Source of the DNA: Manduca sexta
Taxonomy: Eukaryota; Arthropoda; Insecta; Lepidoptera; Sphingidae
DNA: 64,000 bases
Assembly: GCF_014839805.1 (NCBI RefSeq)
Contig: NC_051141.1
Coordinates: forward strand, 8,812,777-8,876,776
Reading direction: 5' to 3'
The translations under genes and the position numbers were made by a program. The notes beneath the pieces were generated by a model, which did not search any database, was not told the origin of the DNA, and saw nothing but the letters and a program-made list of their open reading frames with translations. Position 1 is the first letter of the stretch, and the number at the start of each line of letters is the position of its first letter. Of the stretch, positions 11,398-24,799 are shown piece after piece.

Positions 11398-12158
11398 ATA
11401 TCGTCGTTGTAGGTGGAGAACTAAATAACTCAAAATTTCTAGTTTCGAGATAAACGCGATTAACTGTTTATTTTTCGTTATTTTTAAGCATTACTAAAAA
11501 ACTATACATAATTTTAATGTCTGTATTTTTATATATCTTGGATCTTATTATCTATTATATTATGCATTAACAAAAAAAACTCTGACCTGAAGAATAAAAA
11601 TATAAAAAAATAAAAACTTCTTATTTAATTCTGCCACAATAATGTTTTGTAAGTTTGCTGAAATTAACTAAATAACTCGTATAGTTATTTAGTTTTGCCA
11701 CACTAGAAACCATATGGTAAAGTAATTATAAGGTTAAATAATTACAATTATAGAGTTTATTAAAGTGAATACCATTAGCATTTTCAATGTCTAAATTAAA
11801 CAAATCAAGTTGGTTAGTTCTTCTACACACTTGATTAATTTTGTTTACAAACAATAGACTCGAGTAAGAATTAAACAACTAATTTTATTTAATTTCTTTA
11901 CTATTGAACAGATTATAAGTCGCAGTTTATTGATTTTATTATTTAATTATTTACTTTTTCTACAACAAAATATATATTATTTGAATATATTTATTTCTCC
12001 ACTTTTAACATAAAAAAGCTATAATTTCGAAACGGGATAAGATAATGAAATGCTTGTCAGGCCAAAATATGCGCCATGTTTTGGGCAACACAAAAGTGAT
12101 GAAAGTCCAAAATGGCCAAAATCCGAGTTATTTAGTTCTCCACCTACAACGACGATAT
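11398..12158. mobile_element. Element with 34-bp perfect terminal inverted repeats
   Basis: The arms 11398-11431 and 12125-12158 are perfect reverse complements, containing tcgtcgttgtaggtggagaa and ctaaataactc. Part of the arm recurs inside as a palindrome (ctaaataactc-gtata-gttatttag, about 11669-11694). The AT-rich interior of about 690 bp has no transposase-like frame. A target duplication could not be defined because the arm tips are themselves ATAT. It is probably a non-autonomous DNA transposon of unassigned superfamily. The sequence before it (about 11170-11397, ctgatggtaagtggagtggg) resembles another lepidopteran repeat. Confidence 0.65.
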
Positions 12159-12230
12159 ATCCTGCCACCAGCAAACATTTAGAGTTGTAATGCGTATACA
12201 TCCAGTCAAAGCGACACAACTGCGCAGCGC

Positions 12231-15200
12231 TTGTGCTTACGCGTGAGTGTTAACCCTATTGTGCTTCTATACCTATGGAAACTTGTTTTTATTTTTGTAG
12301 GCCAATAAAAAAAATCCCCCATTGTAGTCTAAAACGAACTGGGCTTAGGGAGCGTGGATGCGGCGCGGCGAAATAATATCGGGTGAAGTTTCACGCAAAT
12401 AGCGCACGACGTAAACAGGTATTCACTAAACGTCTTCGTACTCTTAAAGGAGCGTGGCCGCAGTACTGAATTATATTAGGTAGTAGCGTCCCGTCATAAC
12501 TTACTAATCTCAATCCTTGAAAGTCAACCTTTTTATGACGTTATTGCTTAAGGCAAAGCATTGCAAATAAATTAATAAAAGTAATAACGATTGAGAACTA
12601 TTGGTATTTCAGTAACATAGTTACAGATCACTCCATTCTTACTATTGTATCAACTATTCAGAGTTCTAGATCATGTAGAATTAGGCACTTAGAGACTAGT
12701 TGTTAAAGTATTTGGTCTAGTAAGACCGGACTGACTACATTGATAAGATAATTGAAACGAACGCAGAGAAGCAAAATTGGACGATGCATGTTTTCTAATT
12801 TGCTACCAGAAGAATATGTATGTAGCTTTGTAAAAATTGCATTAGAAATATGACTTAAAGTTTGTTATATACCATACACAAAGTTGTATTTTACAAGGCT
12901 CTTGGCAAATATTACAAAGCATTTGAAAACTGTATGCGTATAGATACCTCTATATGCCACAGGCTTGTGGTATAGCTTTAAAATCTAAGTCAATCGTAGT
13001 TTAAGCAGATATAATCTCTACACAGAGAGGCTTGTTATGAAACTGAGTATGCACACATTACAGGCGCACTTCGCAGCTTCGAACTTTAGGGATTTCCGAC
13101 TCCCTCGAGTCCTTGCTTTGTGGGTTACTCTACTCGCCCCGTGTATGTCACATTTATTAGATCGAAGATATATATCAGCAGCACTACCGTGTAGATCTGA
13201 TAGTATATTTTTTGATAATAGCAAAAACGTATCTATATATCTTTCCTATAAGAAGTATATCTTCTCATTCTTTTGATAAAAGAAACATTGTGCCAATTTC
13301 TGGAACAAGGACCTTGTTAAATTATATATGATAACAGGCAAAAAGTGATTCGATTATTGAACTGTGGAAATAACTTACCAATATATCCCTATTTATACCG
13401 CAAGCAGCTAATCCCGACTTTTCCAGGTCACTTCCGGTCACGCATACCTATCTATGTTTTATGTAACAACATAGGCAATCAATTACTTCGGCTCACGTTC
13501 CGGCCACATCCGGACACGCATCAAACACGCTATCTTTCACAATGTGCCGCGGCCATGTATGCGGCTACTGCGGTCCGCGCTCCATATCTTATCACCAGCC
13601 GTGCGACAACTCTCCGCGGCTAACTATTGCTTAAGGCCATACTAGTGGACTATTGATTTAAAATCTATAGAATATAACTCATAACGAAGATAAACTGACA
13701 CTGGTTCTTACAGCATCTTCATATAATGAAGCGGGTCCAGCGCGCCATCGGTGTTGTTTTGTAAAGCCAAATTGAAAGAATTTATGAATCGAAGGCATAG
13801 TAAAGGCGCTCTTAAGTCTTTTACTTTAACATCGGTTATGTTGTGGTAATTCTTACAGATTTAAAGAATAGCGCGGCTAATTTGAAGACGCTCTGACGCT
13901 GACATCTTTGAAATATCATCTTTTAATTACTTTAAATGGTTGTTGAAAAGCATCTGTAATCGACATAATGTACTGCTAATTATATTAAGAAACCCCAATA
14001 TTGCATTCTGCAAATCCTGATTTTCTAGAACCTATATTATAGTGGTAAAAGTATATAATATTATTAACAACAAAACAAAAGTATGTAAATGTTTCTTTTT
14101 TGGGTCGATATTTAAGGCAGAAAGATATAAAGTCCATAACATATGAGTAAACGAGTTCTTGCAGTAATCGTAGTGCATGGCCTAGCGTATGCGAGAAGCG
14201 GCATAAACTGGTCGCTCCGGGTTCAATGACGCCTCAAGAGAGCCTGCCAACCGAGATAGATTGTGCTACAATCGGTTTTGTGCCGTCCCTTTTTGACTTG
14301 CGAAGTTATTTATTAGAGGAACAGTAATGAAATTATATACATCAGAACGCAAGAAGCTTAGAAATCATGTGGTGCTAAGATATACATAAAAATTAGTGAC
14401 TAGGTTGATAAAAATATAAAAGCTTATAACTTACTATTGCGTAATTAAAAACCTTGCCGGTCTTATTTTTTAAGTCTTTAATAATCCTACAAAAACCCAG
14501 CGTAAAGAAATACTAATACTAAAGTAAATGGCAACCAACGTGTTGCTTGTAAATCGAATTTGTCAAGGGAAAAGGTGCAACTCATAGGTCCATATTCATA
14601 AACACCGAAACTAATAAAAGTTTCGTTAACACCACCATGACCAGGTCTACAAACTAAAAACTCACTAACAATTTTCTCCAGACGCGCATTGTTTATCCAC
14701 GGCTAGAATGTGCAAGCGTTGCAATATAAACCTTTCGAGTTGAGGACGACATTACTCTCGCTACAGCGTCGGATATTGCGTTAAGATGGATCTTGTTTCC
14801 GGTTTGTCATTGCGCCGCTATCGACTACAGGAGAGATGCATTGCCGGCTTGTACGGTAGCCTTATTGTTTACGTGAATAGATGCGGTAATTGCTCGTCTG
14901 TGTTAATCACAGGTGATATCTGTGGTTACCTCACTTTGCTTTATAAGTAGGATGTGATATCCTAACGTCTTTTTATTAACAGCTCTAATCACCATTATTC
15001 ATTATTACAAGTCTAAGATAATATTATAGTCCACGACCCACGTATAGGTATGCATACTGCATAATATGTTTGTGCGTGCAGAAGGATTAACGTTACTTAA
15101 ATAGAGCGAAAATAGAGGCTTAAGAATTTAAGTGTAGAAATTTTGTGATATGGGATGAACAATACACATATTAAATATAATATGAATAATTGGATTTGCC

Positions 15201-16230
15201 GCTTACGAATCGAACACGGATGCGGTATTCTTAGGTATATAAATAAATAAGTTCAAAAAATTCCTACTTGTTAATAATAGTGTGTTGACGGCTCCGGCAT
15301 CAAAGAGGGCTATGGTTTGGGTAATAAAATATTTTAAAAGTATGGACGAAAATGTGTAGCCTCCAATTAGCCTCCAATCAATGTGGACATGTGAAGCGAC
15401 ATAGTCGTAATTTAGGAAGAAGCCCAGAAAATAATAATAAAAACAAAATAATGGGAGAATGTTTTTTTAGAGGATGAAATAAAGTTAACGTGACAGGGCC
15501 CGTTGAACATTGGCTTCCACTGGGGATATCAGTTTGGAATCTGGATCCCTCACATATGAAAAAAATTGTAATATAGGTATCTATAATAAAATGTCCTGAT
15601 ACAAAGCGTTAGGAGAATTAAAAAGACTATAATCTTTTCGTTGGCGGAAGATAAACAAGTGTTAATTTATTATAGCTTACTGTTTCAAGTTTTGTCTGGG
15701 AGGTGATGGCGGAGTGCTTTCACTTCACCTTAAGTAAAGTACTTCTTATTTCTATCGATAAAATATACTGACTGCGAAATATAATATAGTCCGCGCATGT
15801 GGAAGACTATAGGTATGTTTCGGTTCCTATCATCGGTCGAGGCTTATCGTCACTGATGCGAAAGTGATTCTTCACTTTCTTCTCATTTCTATCTATCATT
15901 ATTAAATTGCCAATCGAAATCTCTAATGGTGGTATACATAATACGGATTCAAGCATGACCTCCATTGCATTACTGACATTCTTGGGCAACTATTTACGAG
16001 TTAACTTACGTATGGTTCCCTCAAAATTTATTTTTTACATATGTTAATCTAAGGTAGAATAGGGTATTTTAGTGTTTGTGAGAAAAAAATCAAAAATACA
16101 TAAATAAGATAGTTTAATCAAAAAGCAATCGGAAAATAGTTTCAGTTCATAAAATTATAAAATACATTTTTAAATTCAATTCAAAGTTTTGGCTTTTTAA
16201 TCAGTTTTACAAGTATGCGAAACGAATGCC
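12231..16230. other. Intron, no gene recognised
   Basis: This is AT-rich DNA without recognised exons or repeats. The GC-richer patch at about 13400-13620 has an open frame of 92 codons with no recognisable domain, no neighbouring coding evidence and biased composition, so I do not call it a gene. Confidence 0.4.
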
Positions 16231-16282
16231 GCCATCACCATGACATGACATCAAGACAATAAACTACTTGAAGTGTCAATAC

Positions 16283-16611
16283 CGATGGCCGTGTTCTCAC
16301 AACGGCCATCGGTGGCGGAGACCTCTCGCGTCGGGGCCTGGTAGAAGCCATGCTCCGGGGCGAGAGCGTGTGTACGGCGCGTAGTGTTCCACGCGCGCCT
16401 CGAAGAGCAGTGTCAGTATAATTTGCGGGGCCCTTTAGGGCCGGTGCCTGCCTAGGTCTCAATGCCACCGGATCTTGGACCTAGGCACATAGGCAAAGGA
16501 TGGGAACACTGTAGGTTCTTAGTCAGTAAAAGTCTGACACGCCCTCCCGCCCATCCCAAGGCGGGAGATAGTCAACTGACGATTTACCTACGTAAAAAAA
16601 AAAAAAAAAAA
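16283..16611 (+). mobile_element. 5'-truncated poly(A) retrotransposon insertion with 12-bp target duplication
   Basis: A GC-rich 329-bp block ends in about 19-20 A residues. It is flanked by identical AAGTGTCAATAC at 16271-16282 and 16612-16623, the signature of target-primed reverse transcription. The body (ggccatcggtggcgg, gacacgccctcccgcccatc, aaggcgggagatagtcaact) looks like the 3' end of a Jockey/R1-type LINE, or a sequence retroposed by one. No reverse transcriptase domain remains. The clean poly(A) tail and perfect duplication make it one of the younger insertions here. Confidence 0.8.
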
Positions 16612-17589
16612 AAGTGTCAATACGCTTTCACCATTTCTAATTTACCGTAATAGTCAAAATTTTCGGACTATAAATTTGGATCTTTTCTCGCAAGTTGTAA
16701 CCAAGATTTCCTCATAGTTATATCAGTTGGTACATGGATCCACAATTTATTTTACGTTTTTGCACTAGTATTCTTACATTCAGGAAGAACACACAAATGA
16801 TAAGGATAGTAGGTCATTTTAATTGTAATAATTTCCTTTTTCTCTACGCACAGCGTTGTTAGTGGTGTTTATTATCGAAATGACGTTAGCAACGTGGCCT
16901 CTAGCGTTTTCGTTTATTTACGCGGGAAAATTTAAAATGTAATACATATTTAAATGTATTTTAATGGCACTTATTGATTGAATATTTTTGTATAAAATTT
17001 CTAGTGGTATTTTATCACCTTAACATTAATTTGAGACACAAAAAGAGTGTAATACCCTATTATATTGCGCAGAATGTTGTTATTTGGAATTTTAGGCTGT
17101 GTTGTGTTGAGTATGTTTCACGTGTGGCGCGGATTTTTAATGTCATTTTCCTACGCATGAAATCATAATATAGCTTAGTTAGAATACTGATAACGAGTAT
17201 AGGCGAGAGGTTGGTTTAAACGCGTATTTTATCTTGTTAATGAATTTGAAGATCTTGTGAATGAATCTAGAAGTTCTCGTAGTTTTTGATAAAAAATTGC
17301 TTATTTAGCTGATTTGAGCGACGTCTGTTATGGGCCAATTTTCGTTGAAACGTCTAATTTCACCCATTTTGTTAATTATGTAGAGGAACGCTACAATTTG
17401 CAAATATCGTGATAAAAAATTTATTGACAAATAGGTTTAGAATATATTATATTTATTACGTGCCTACTGTACTGCCAGTATGCATTAATGTTATTTATCA
17501 CGCAATAGATGTACGTAATATAACAAATTTTATTGAAATGCATTAAATGACACTCTTTTAAATTATCTATTATTACTTAAGAATGCCTC

Positions 17590-17805
17590 AACTATATTGT
17601 GTGCGCGCTGTAAATATCACTCGGAATTCTCGAGTTCCAATACTGGGGCGTGTAAAGTGTTATTGGGTATTTCCACTCAGTATCAGCCCGGGTATGGAAT
17701 TAGTGCCCAAGACTTATACCAATAAGCATGCATTCTTATACATTTGGAAAAATGTAGGTACCCTGGTAGCACTTCTGCCTATACCTTCTGGGATAAAAAG
17801 GTAAT
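17590..17805 (+). repeat. SINE family C, copy 1 (diverged)
   Basis: It shares ctcgagttc (box B-like), ttttccactcagtatcag and ctggaatt...gtgccca-type blocks with 44615-44850 and 50590-50880. It is more decayed than the other two. Confidence 0.5.
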
Positions 17806-18243
17806 GTGTAAACAAAGGTTTAAATTATCGTCCTGAAACTTAGATTATCATATGAAGTATATAAAACATTTAATCCTCATGAACTTATGCCAAGCTACAA
17901 AATATTTATGTCGGAATTAATAACATTATTAGAATATATGGATGGAATAATTAGGACACATAATATTATGAATGTTGCTAACGAAAGATCGCACTTTGCC
18001 ATGTCCTACAATGGAAACAGAATCAGTATGGCTCTTCTGATAGATGAGTATAAGGAGAAACAGTTTTTATACACCTGTAGATTTTATTTATATATTTATA
18101 TTTATTGACATAAGACCCACTCTGCGTGAACTAACTTTTCCCTGTGTTTATAATATTCGGCGTCGCTTTAATCTTACCAGAACTTTCGTTCTTGTGTTTT
18201 TATAGACCTTTAAATTAAAGATCACGCGCCATTGATCGCTTGC

Positions 18244-18425
18244 TTTCAAGCTAAAGGAAAACATCGTGAGGAAACCTGCAAACTTGAGTTCGCACATAAG
18301 AATTTCGAAGATAAGGGAAGTCTTCCAATCCGCACTCGGCCCACGTGGTCGACTAAGGTCTAAAGCCTCTCATTAGTTGAGGCGCTTGGTGTGGGCAGTA
18401 CATAATACAAGGTTGGTAATATTAT
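18244..18425 (+). repeat. Metulj-like SINE (family A), 3' fragment
   Basis: It begins at aaaggaaaacatcgtgagga and continues through aatttcgaag, ccaatccgcactcggcc and gtgggcag to a short TATTATT tail, matching the second half of the SINE at 3686-4013. The tRNA-like head is missing. Confidence 0.75.
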
Positions 18426-19275
18426 TACTTAACTGATCTGACAAAGGCATAACTGCTGTTTCTATAGGACTTACCTTGTTCAGCCTTCTCCGGGCCTAAC
18501 GGATTTGATTTAGCTGGATTAAATAACCATGCCAACAACCATAATTACAAGGGTCAGTGACGAAACCTCAACCAAAAGGAATGTCCTACAACTTGGTCCA
18601 CACAGCATGTAAATGTGTCCGACATAATTTCAGCACATGTTTCTACAAAGAGGCCATTGCATGCATACCTGGTTCCATATTGAAGGAATGAATATCTACA
18701 GCAATTCAAATTACCCAGTCCAATTAGATCTATAATATGTAAAGCCGTTATGAAGAGGACCCCTAGTGTGTCAACCTAGGCGCAAAATCGTATGAGCTCA
18801 GGCGATGGTTATTACACGACGACTCTTGATAGACGTGGCTCTTATCGAAGTCAACGTCTTCAGTGGTAATTAAGACGTAAATAGCGAGATGGTACATCGA
18901 GATGTATATTATCAAGCGTGGCTGGCACTGCGGTAATATTTTCTACGGTGAAATGTCGCACGACACCATTGTAACAATATCTGCCACATCAAGCTTGAAG
19001 CGAGGATATGGTAACATCAACCAATTTTACGACTGAAAGGCGAATCTAATAAATATATAGCGAAGGTGGTAAATCTGGAGTCCTATGGGGTTTGATTTAT
19101 ACTAACAGGAAGGAGGTAAAACCTTGTCGACAGCATAGACGTCATAAAATATCGAAACGCATTTTCGTAATTCTGAACGTATTTTTTGCTGAGACGAATC
19201 ATCACCATTCATCTCCCATCGCTTGTTTGTCGTGTTTATTAATGTCAATTGTTATTGCAGGATTTATGATACTTA

Positions 19276-19325
19276 GTCTGAAATTCATAGCTGTTGATAT
19301 TTATCAACAGCTATGAATTTCAGAC
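19276..19325. repeat. Perfect hairpin, 24-bp arms, 2-nt loop
   Basis: gtctgaaattcatagctgtt... (19276-19299) is exactly complementary to 19302-19325. No mobile-element end or terminator is evident around it; it sits within the 23-kb intron. Confidence 0.95.
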
Positions 19326-22231
19326 ATGAAATTCGAAATTATAACACACATAAAAAAAAATAAACATCTAATGAATGAATGAAATGTTATCATTATTTTG
19401 ATTTTATAAATGTTTAATAATGTAGATATTGTATCGATAACTTCATAATGAAAACGACAATTTAATAAGAAATATTTTGCTAGAATAAATTTCCCAAAAT
19501 ATCATTTTTTTTAAAAGGAGTATAAATCTTTGAATATTCCTGCCTCTATCTTGGTCAACGCCAAATATGAAACGAATTGCTTAAGACCGTTTGTTTTATA
19601 ATTCACGACTTTATTTCGTGAAAATACTATGAACTGCCTGACTGTAAATACCTGATCGGTACTGCGGCTATCGACACCATATTCTATATAAATTAGAATT
19701 AGAAGCGATCGTGTTTAAACTGTATCGATAACTTGCGCCGTAGTTGAGGAGTTAGGTTCGAACTTAGTAGGTCGTATGGAAGTACGTAACGTATATTGAA
19801 CCGATGAGTTATACAACATGACGGCAATTTTATAAATTTTTCTCAATTCTCGAACATTTTAAGTAATTATGAATGGCACTTATGAATAGAAAAAAGTATA
19901 ATATTATTTTTACTTTCTATTTGTACTTTTCTTGGTAAGGCCTCACCCGCGAGGAGACACGCGAGGCGCCAATAATACTGTAAAGCTTGCGAGCTTTACA
20001 GCATTATGTGGTCTGTGGGCCTCAGCTCGTACAGAATATATCAGTCGGGTACGTCGATCGTTCGGTGAATTCGCTTCGGCCGTTCCGATGTTTTAGTATT
20101 CATATAAAGTTCTTCTTAGCAAATTTAGACTGTCTGACTAAATATTTTAAAATACTTTGGCTGGTTTTTGTTTTAAAGGACATTTATTAAAGCCTTAAAA
20201 TTACGTTTTGTGGGGAAAGACACTTACATACCGCTGGAATTAAATAAAATTCCTCGACACTGCTTAGAATAGCGCAATAACAAATGAACTTAACCAATTT
20301 GAGATTATAATTTGTTTTAAATAAGTAATCAATTGCGGTATAAGGTCGCATTTTATACAAAAACGTCTTACTTTAATAATATTATAATATAGAAATTTAC
20401 CCAGCACGGGTACGCCAGGACAGAAAGCCTGTGGCAAGTTGTGAAAAAATACACCTTATAATTCCATGTTTACTTATTAGTCCTTAGATATTGAATGCCA
20501 AGATGTTGTTAGTAATAAATCGTAAAAAACAAAACCGAGTAGATGAACCAGAAAAAATCAATGTGCTTTGTTCGAGCGAAGTCGGTATATGGATAACTTC
20601 AATGCACTTAATAAACAAATTAAAAGAATACGCTCAATATAAGCAAAGTTAAACATTTTTTTAGCCTGTATAAGTTAGTGTTTCAAATTCAAAATTAGTA
20701 TACTAAAAACAAATGTAGAGCGTTGTATGATATCGTTAGTTTTAACTTAATAATATATTTTTTCAGTTATGACAATAAGAATATATTTATTGCGATTTTA
20801 AAAATATAATTTAAATGATGGTACATACTGACATACATAGCGGTTATAATTCAAGCCACTAACTGAACAGTAGCAGGGACGACTTATAAAAAATCCTTCG
20901 ATTTAATATTGTGAAAACACATAGCCACAATGTGGATGTCTTAGTTAAACCGTCACCGCCAACCAATTAGCAGGTATATTTTCACTATCCAGTTATTTTG
21001 TACCATGAATATTACATTTCTGTTTCATTATAATTGGATTCGCAATACGTAACATTCATGTCAATTCTGAGTGGTACTGTTTTGCGTAATATAATTGTAA
21101 GGGCATCATAGAGTTTAATTCGATAACTTATTATTTAATATTTTGATTATTGCGAGTCACATTAAAGCTAATAAAGGACAATGCCCAAAACCAGGCTATC
21201 TTTGCGTGAGTCATGCGTCTTAACCAAATATCCACGAAAAATCATCATTTTAATTATTACTTCATTTGTATTTATTTCAGTCATAAGCGAATGGGGGTTT
21301 AAAAGATATGAAAAATAAAGTTGTTTAATTATTGCATATGAAACACCGGATAATGTACTGCCAATATGGCAAATTAATACCAATTCATAACAAATTCCCT
21401 TTTTAAATGGAATAAAAAAGTAATTATTATGTACAATAAATGTGCCCGTACTTGAAACTATAATATATGTATTAAATATATTATTCATCTCAAACATAGT
21501 TTTTATAAAATAATATATTTTACTTAATAATTATGACCAAACTCCAAATAGCTGGTAAAAAAAGAGAAAATATTAATTGTTCCAAAAATAAACAAATAGC
21601 GACTTGTACTACTTGCATTGTCAGAAATACAAATAGTCTGCTAAAACATGTCTGGACTTTATTTTTAATTAATCAATATATGGGTACAGATTTTTATTAC
21701 ACTGGCAACTGAAATTAATGACATTTTGACACTTCAGATTTGTTTGAATGTTAAATCATTAAAATATTATTTTATCTTACTCAAGATCGGAGTGTTTTCT
21801 TATGTATTTTAATGTTGAGTCGAAAAATCCTCTGTTAAAAAACAACTTGTTAGTGTGCGTTTCGAACTTTGAGACGGAAGGCTTTTAGTAAGCAACACAA
21901 TGTCGTCTAGGACCTAGACCCAGGACAGTTAATCGAGATGGCATATCCCGGCGGTGTGTTGACTGCACCTTTGCGGCGCCACAGCAACGACAAGTATATT
22001 CCTTGGACGAGCTGTCCAGTTTGTAAGTTATGTAGATTATTATTAACATACCCACAATGTGGGAAACATTTTGCCAAAGTTAAAGAAAACAGTTTAACAA
22101 TAATAATAATCTGAACATGTTTATTCAACTTCTACATTATATTTTAGGTTTCAAGGCTGGAATGAGTTTATGCTGCCTGTTGGAGATCAGCTAATAGAGA
22201 GGTTCAAAATAAATTAAATAATAGAGAGGTT

Positions 22232-22285
22232 GCTGGTCGGGTCATGTCATGTTGTTGTCTAACAACATGACATGACCCGACCAGC
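22232..22285. repeat. Perfect hairpin, 25-bp arms, 4-nt loop
   Basis: 22232-22256 (gctggtcgggtcatgtcatg and on) is exactly complementary to 22261-22285, with loop gtct. The GC-containing arms make it the most stable of the short hairpins in the window. Confidence 0.95.
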
Positions 22286-24799
22286 GCTGCAAGAAGTCAT
22301 TCACTCACTTCAGGAGTATATATAAACGTGCTGCAGCTACATCAAATTCTTGTTTTTATTTTGGGATGCCAAGAATATATACCTCTATTAAAAATATACA
22401 TCTATATAAAAATATGCATCGGATTTCGTATTTCTGGTTTTATTTTTTTTTCCCTATGATAATTAACTATTAGCCTAATAAGGCTGTGAAGTGGGTTCCT
22501 GGGTTCGATTTCCAGGCCAAGCAACATTTTATTTCGGTATTTTTAACATGAGTTGCCTGGGATCGGAATCCTCCAAATAGGGTTGGCGTCAGGCATACGG
22601 TCGGTCATAAAAACTAAGCTGAATCTATTCTACAATAAGTATGTGTTGACGCCATAATGGAGTGAGATAATGGTAGGTGGAAATAAAGATTAGGTAGGTA
22701 ATCCATGTAATAGAATAAGTCGTAAGTCAGAAAAACATATACACAAAAGGTCAGGTAACATATGTATGCTCCGTGAAAAACTAATATTCCGCCATACTAT
22801 GTTAGAAGTTTTATTGGAATTTCGTCTTATCAGATATATTAGTACCTATCAGTTCCTTATGAGGGCAATTGAAGCTAGGTGAAAAGACCGTCCACTAATC
22901 GCTTATAGCAATAACAAGTAGGTACTGCAATATTGAACTTAATCAGGCACGTAGGTACTTTCTACCTTACATTATTGCAGTCCATACTTAACCTCAAAAT
23001 AAACGCGCTATGAGAATTCTGATTACTCCGAACTCCCATCGAATATCTAATTGTTTTTAATTTGTATAAAAATTAGAATATATTCCCTATAGTTTTGTGA
23101 AGGTTTTGTACAGACGCAAGCGTAGCCCAACTCTCATACAAAAATGGGCATTCTCCTTTACATGGTTAATAAGACTGTCGTATTTGACGTGGAATCAATT
23201 ACACTCGAATTCGTTTATGTGAAGTTTTATTTATTTTTGCTGATATTGAGGCCCCGAGAGAGAAGAAAGTCATTGTCGGTGAAACAAACCGAATATAAAA
23301 GTAAAATCAGCTTTGCTAGTTTTTCATTTAGTTATTATAATTTTTTTTGTTAATCCTGAAGAATTTCCACACAGACATACGACCGGGATCTGAAAACATA
23401 GGATCAAAGCAAATCTTTCAATTGCAACTTATAATGACTGCCTTCAAGTTTTTGCAAGCGAAGAGGGCAGAGCCCGAGCAATAATAGGAACGAGTGTCAT
23501 CAGGACATCCAGTTATACATCTACGACATAGCTCATCAATTACATGAACAGCCACGGACCTTAAATAACCAATAGACAAGATCGCTGACATCATTTTGTA
23601 ATGATATTGGTGGGCCCTGACTGAATACGTTGCAGCCAATGGGACAGTGACTATAATGTTATATATAGGAAACAGAAGCGGCCACGAGCAAAAGCTAGTC
23701 ATTGTTATTAGATGAGATTTTCAGAGCGGTTATCAAGCAAAATTATTTTCGAATTCCCCGCAATAAGTAAACGCCCGAGGTCATAACATGATTACATTTT
23801 GTCAAGTCTGTGTAATGTCGCACTTGGTGATAATATGAAGGGACGCTGTAGAGCGTTGACACGGTACTTAGAACATTTTGTGTTTGATCAAACTTTAAGT
23901 GATCGTAGGCGTCAAATGTGATTTTACCCACCTTGTCATCACAGCGACACCGGCTAAGTGCTCTATTTGAAATGTTATAAAATATGCAAGATTATAGTGG
24001 GATCAAGGATGAAAGCTACTCGTTTTAGGTGTCAAAGCAGAACCGAATAAATATTTATGTTTGTGGATTTTTGCGATTATTATTTCAAATGTTTGTTTTA
24101 TTCTTATTCAAATTCAATATAGCTTCAATTAATTTATTTATGAAATTTTCAATTGAAATATCATCGTTATTGTCACAACTACTAGTTTCGACCTTGTTTG
24201 TAATAACTAAGGTTTCGACTATAACATATTTTTTTATATCCTTCTGTTTACATTTTTTTTGTATACAAAAATATTTACTTCGGAATTTTAGCTATAATTA
24301 TTATAGTACCAATAAGTATATAAAAGGAGATGCAGTTTAAACACTGCAGAAACTAGAATAGTGTTCGCAATTTATTAAAATAAAATAGACAATTTTTCTT
24401 TTAAAATTGTCAGTTAGAGGTCTTCGTAAGTGCGGTTTTTGCTTTAATTCACTCCTCGTGTCCGTGATTTCTTGCGTGTGCTGTTCCAGTATAGGTTATG
24501 GGAACATTTACTGTCTACTCGAAAGCCTTTACTGAATTAGGTAAAATTTTTTTTTAATTTTTTTTTATTTAAGTACTGATACAAGAAGATGGTAAGTATG
24601 AAAACGGCTTACAAATTCACAAGGTTAGGCTTTTCGTATGCCAAAGTCTGTCTGGGTAAGTATGACCATAATGCTTATTTTTGCCGCCGAACACCTTTGT
24701 AGGAGAAGCAATAGCTTTGAAATATATTGTAGCCAATCTTAACATTGGGCATTGTGGGCACGTGTCTTGGAACGTGTAACTTAGTTTGGGGGTGTAGAT

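Larger units (their letters stand above)
18430..24795. other. Intron, no gene recognised apart from two hairpins
   Basis: This is AT-rich sequence. Open frames of up to 109 codons (21168-21497 reverse; 24029-24340 forward, rich in Phe and Ile) show no domain, no homologue I recognise and composition typical of noncoding AT-rich DNA. Poly(T) and ATT runs are common. Confidence 0.4.

Noticed and set aside
13345..13623. 92-codon open frame in a GC-richer patch
   Set aside because: Composition is the only hint; no domain and no splice sites matching Pde7 phase.
21168..21497. 109-codon reverse open frame
   Set aside because: AT-driven composition (Ile, Phe, Asn), no motif, no conserved context.
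24029..24340. 103-codon forward frame that looks membrane-like
   Set aside because: The hydrophobicity comes from T-rich DNA; there is no start context or homology.
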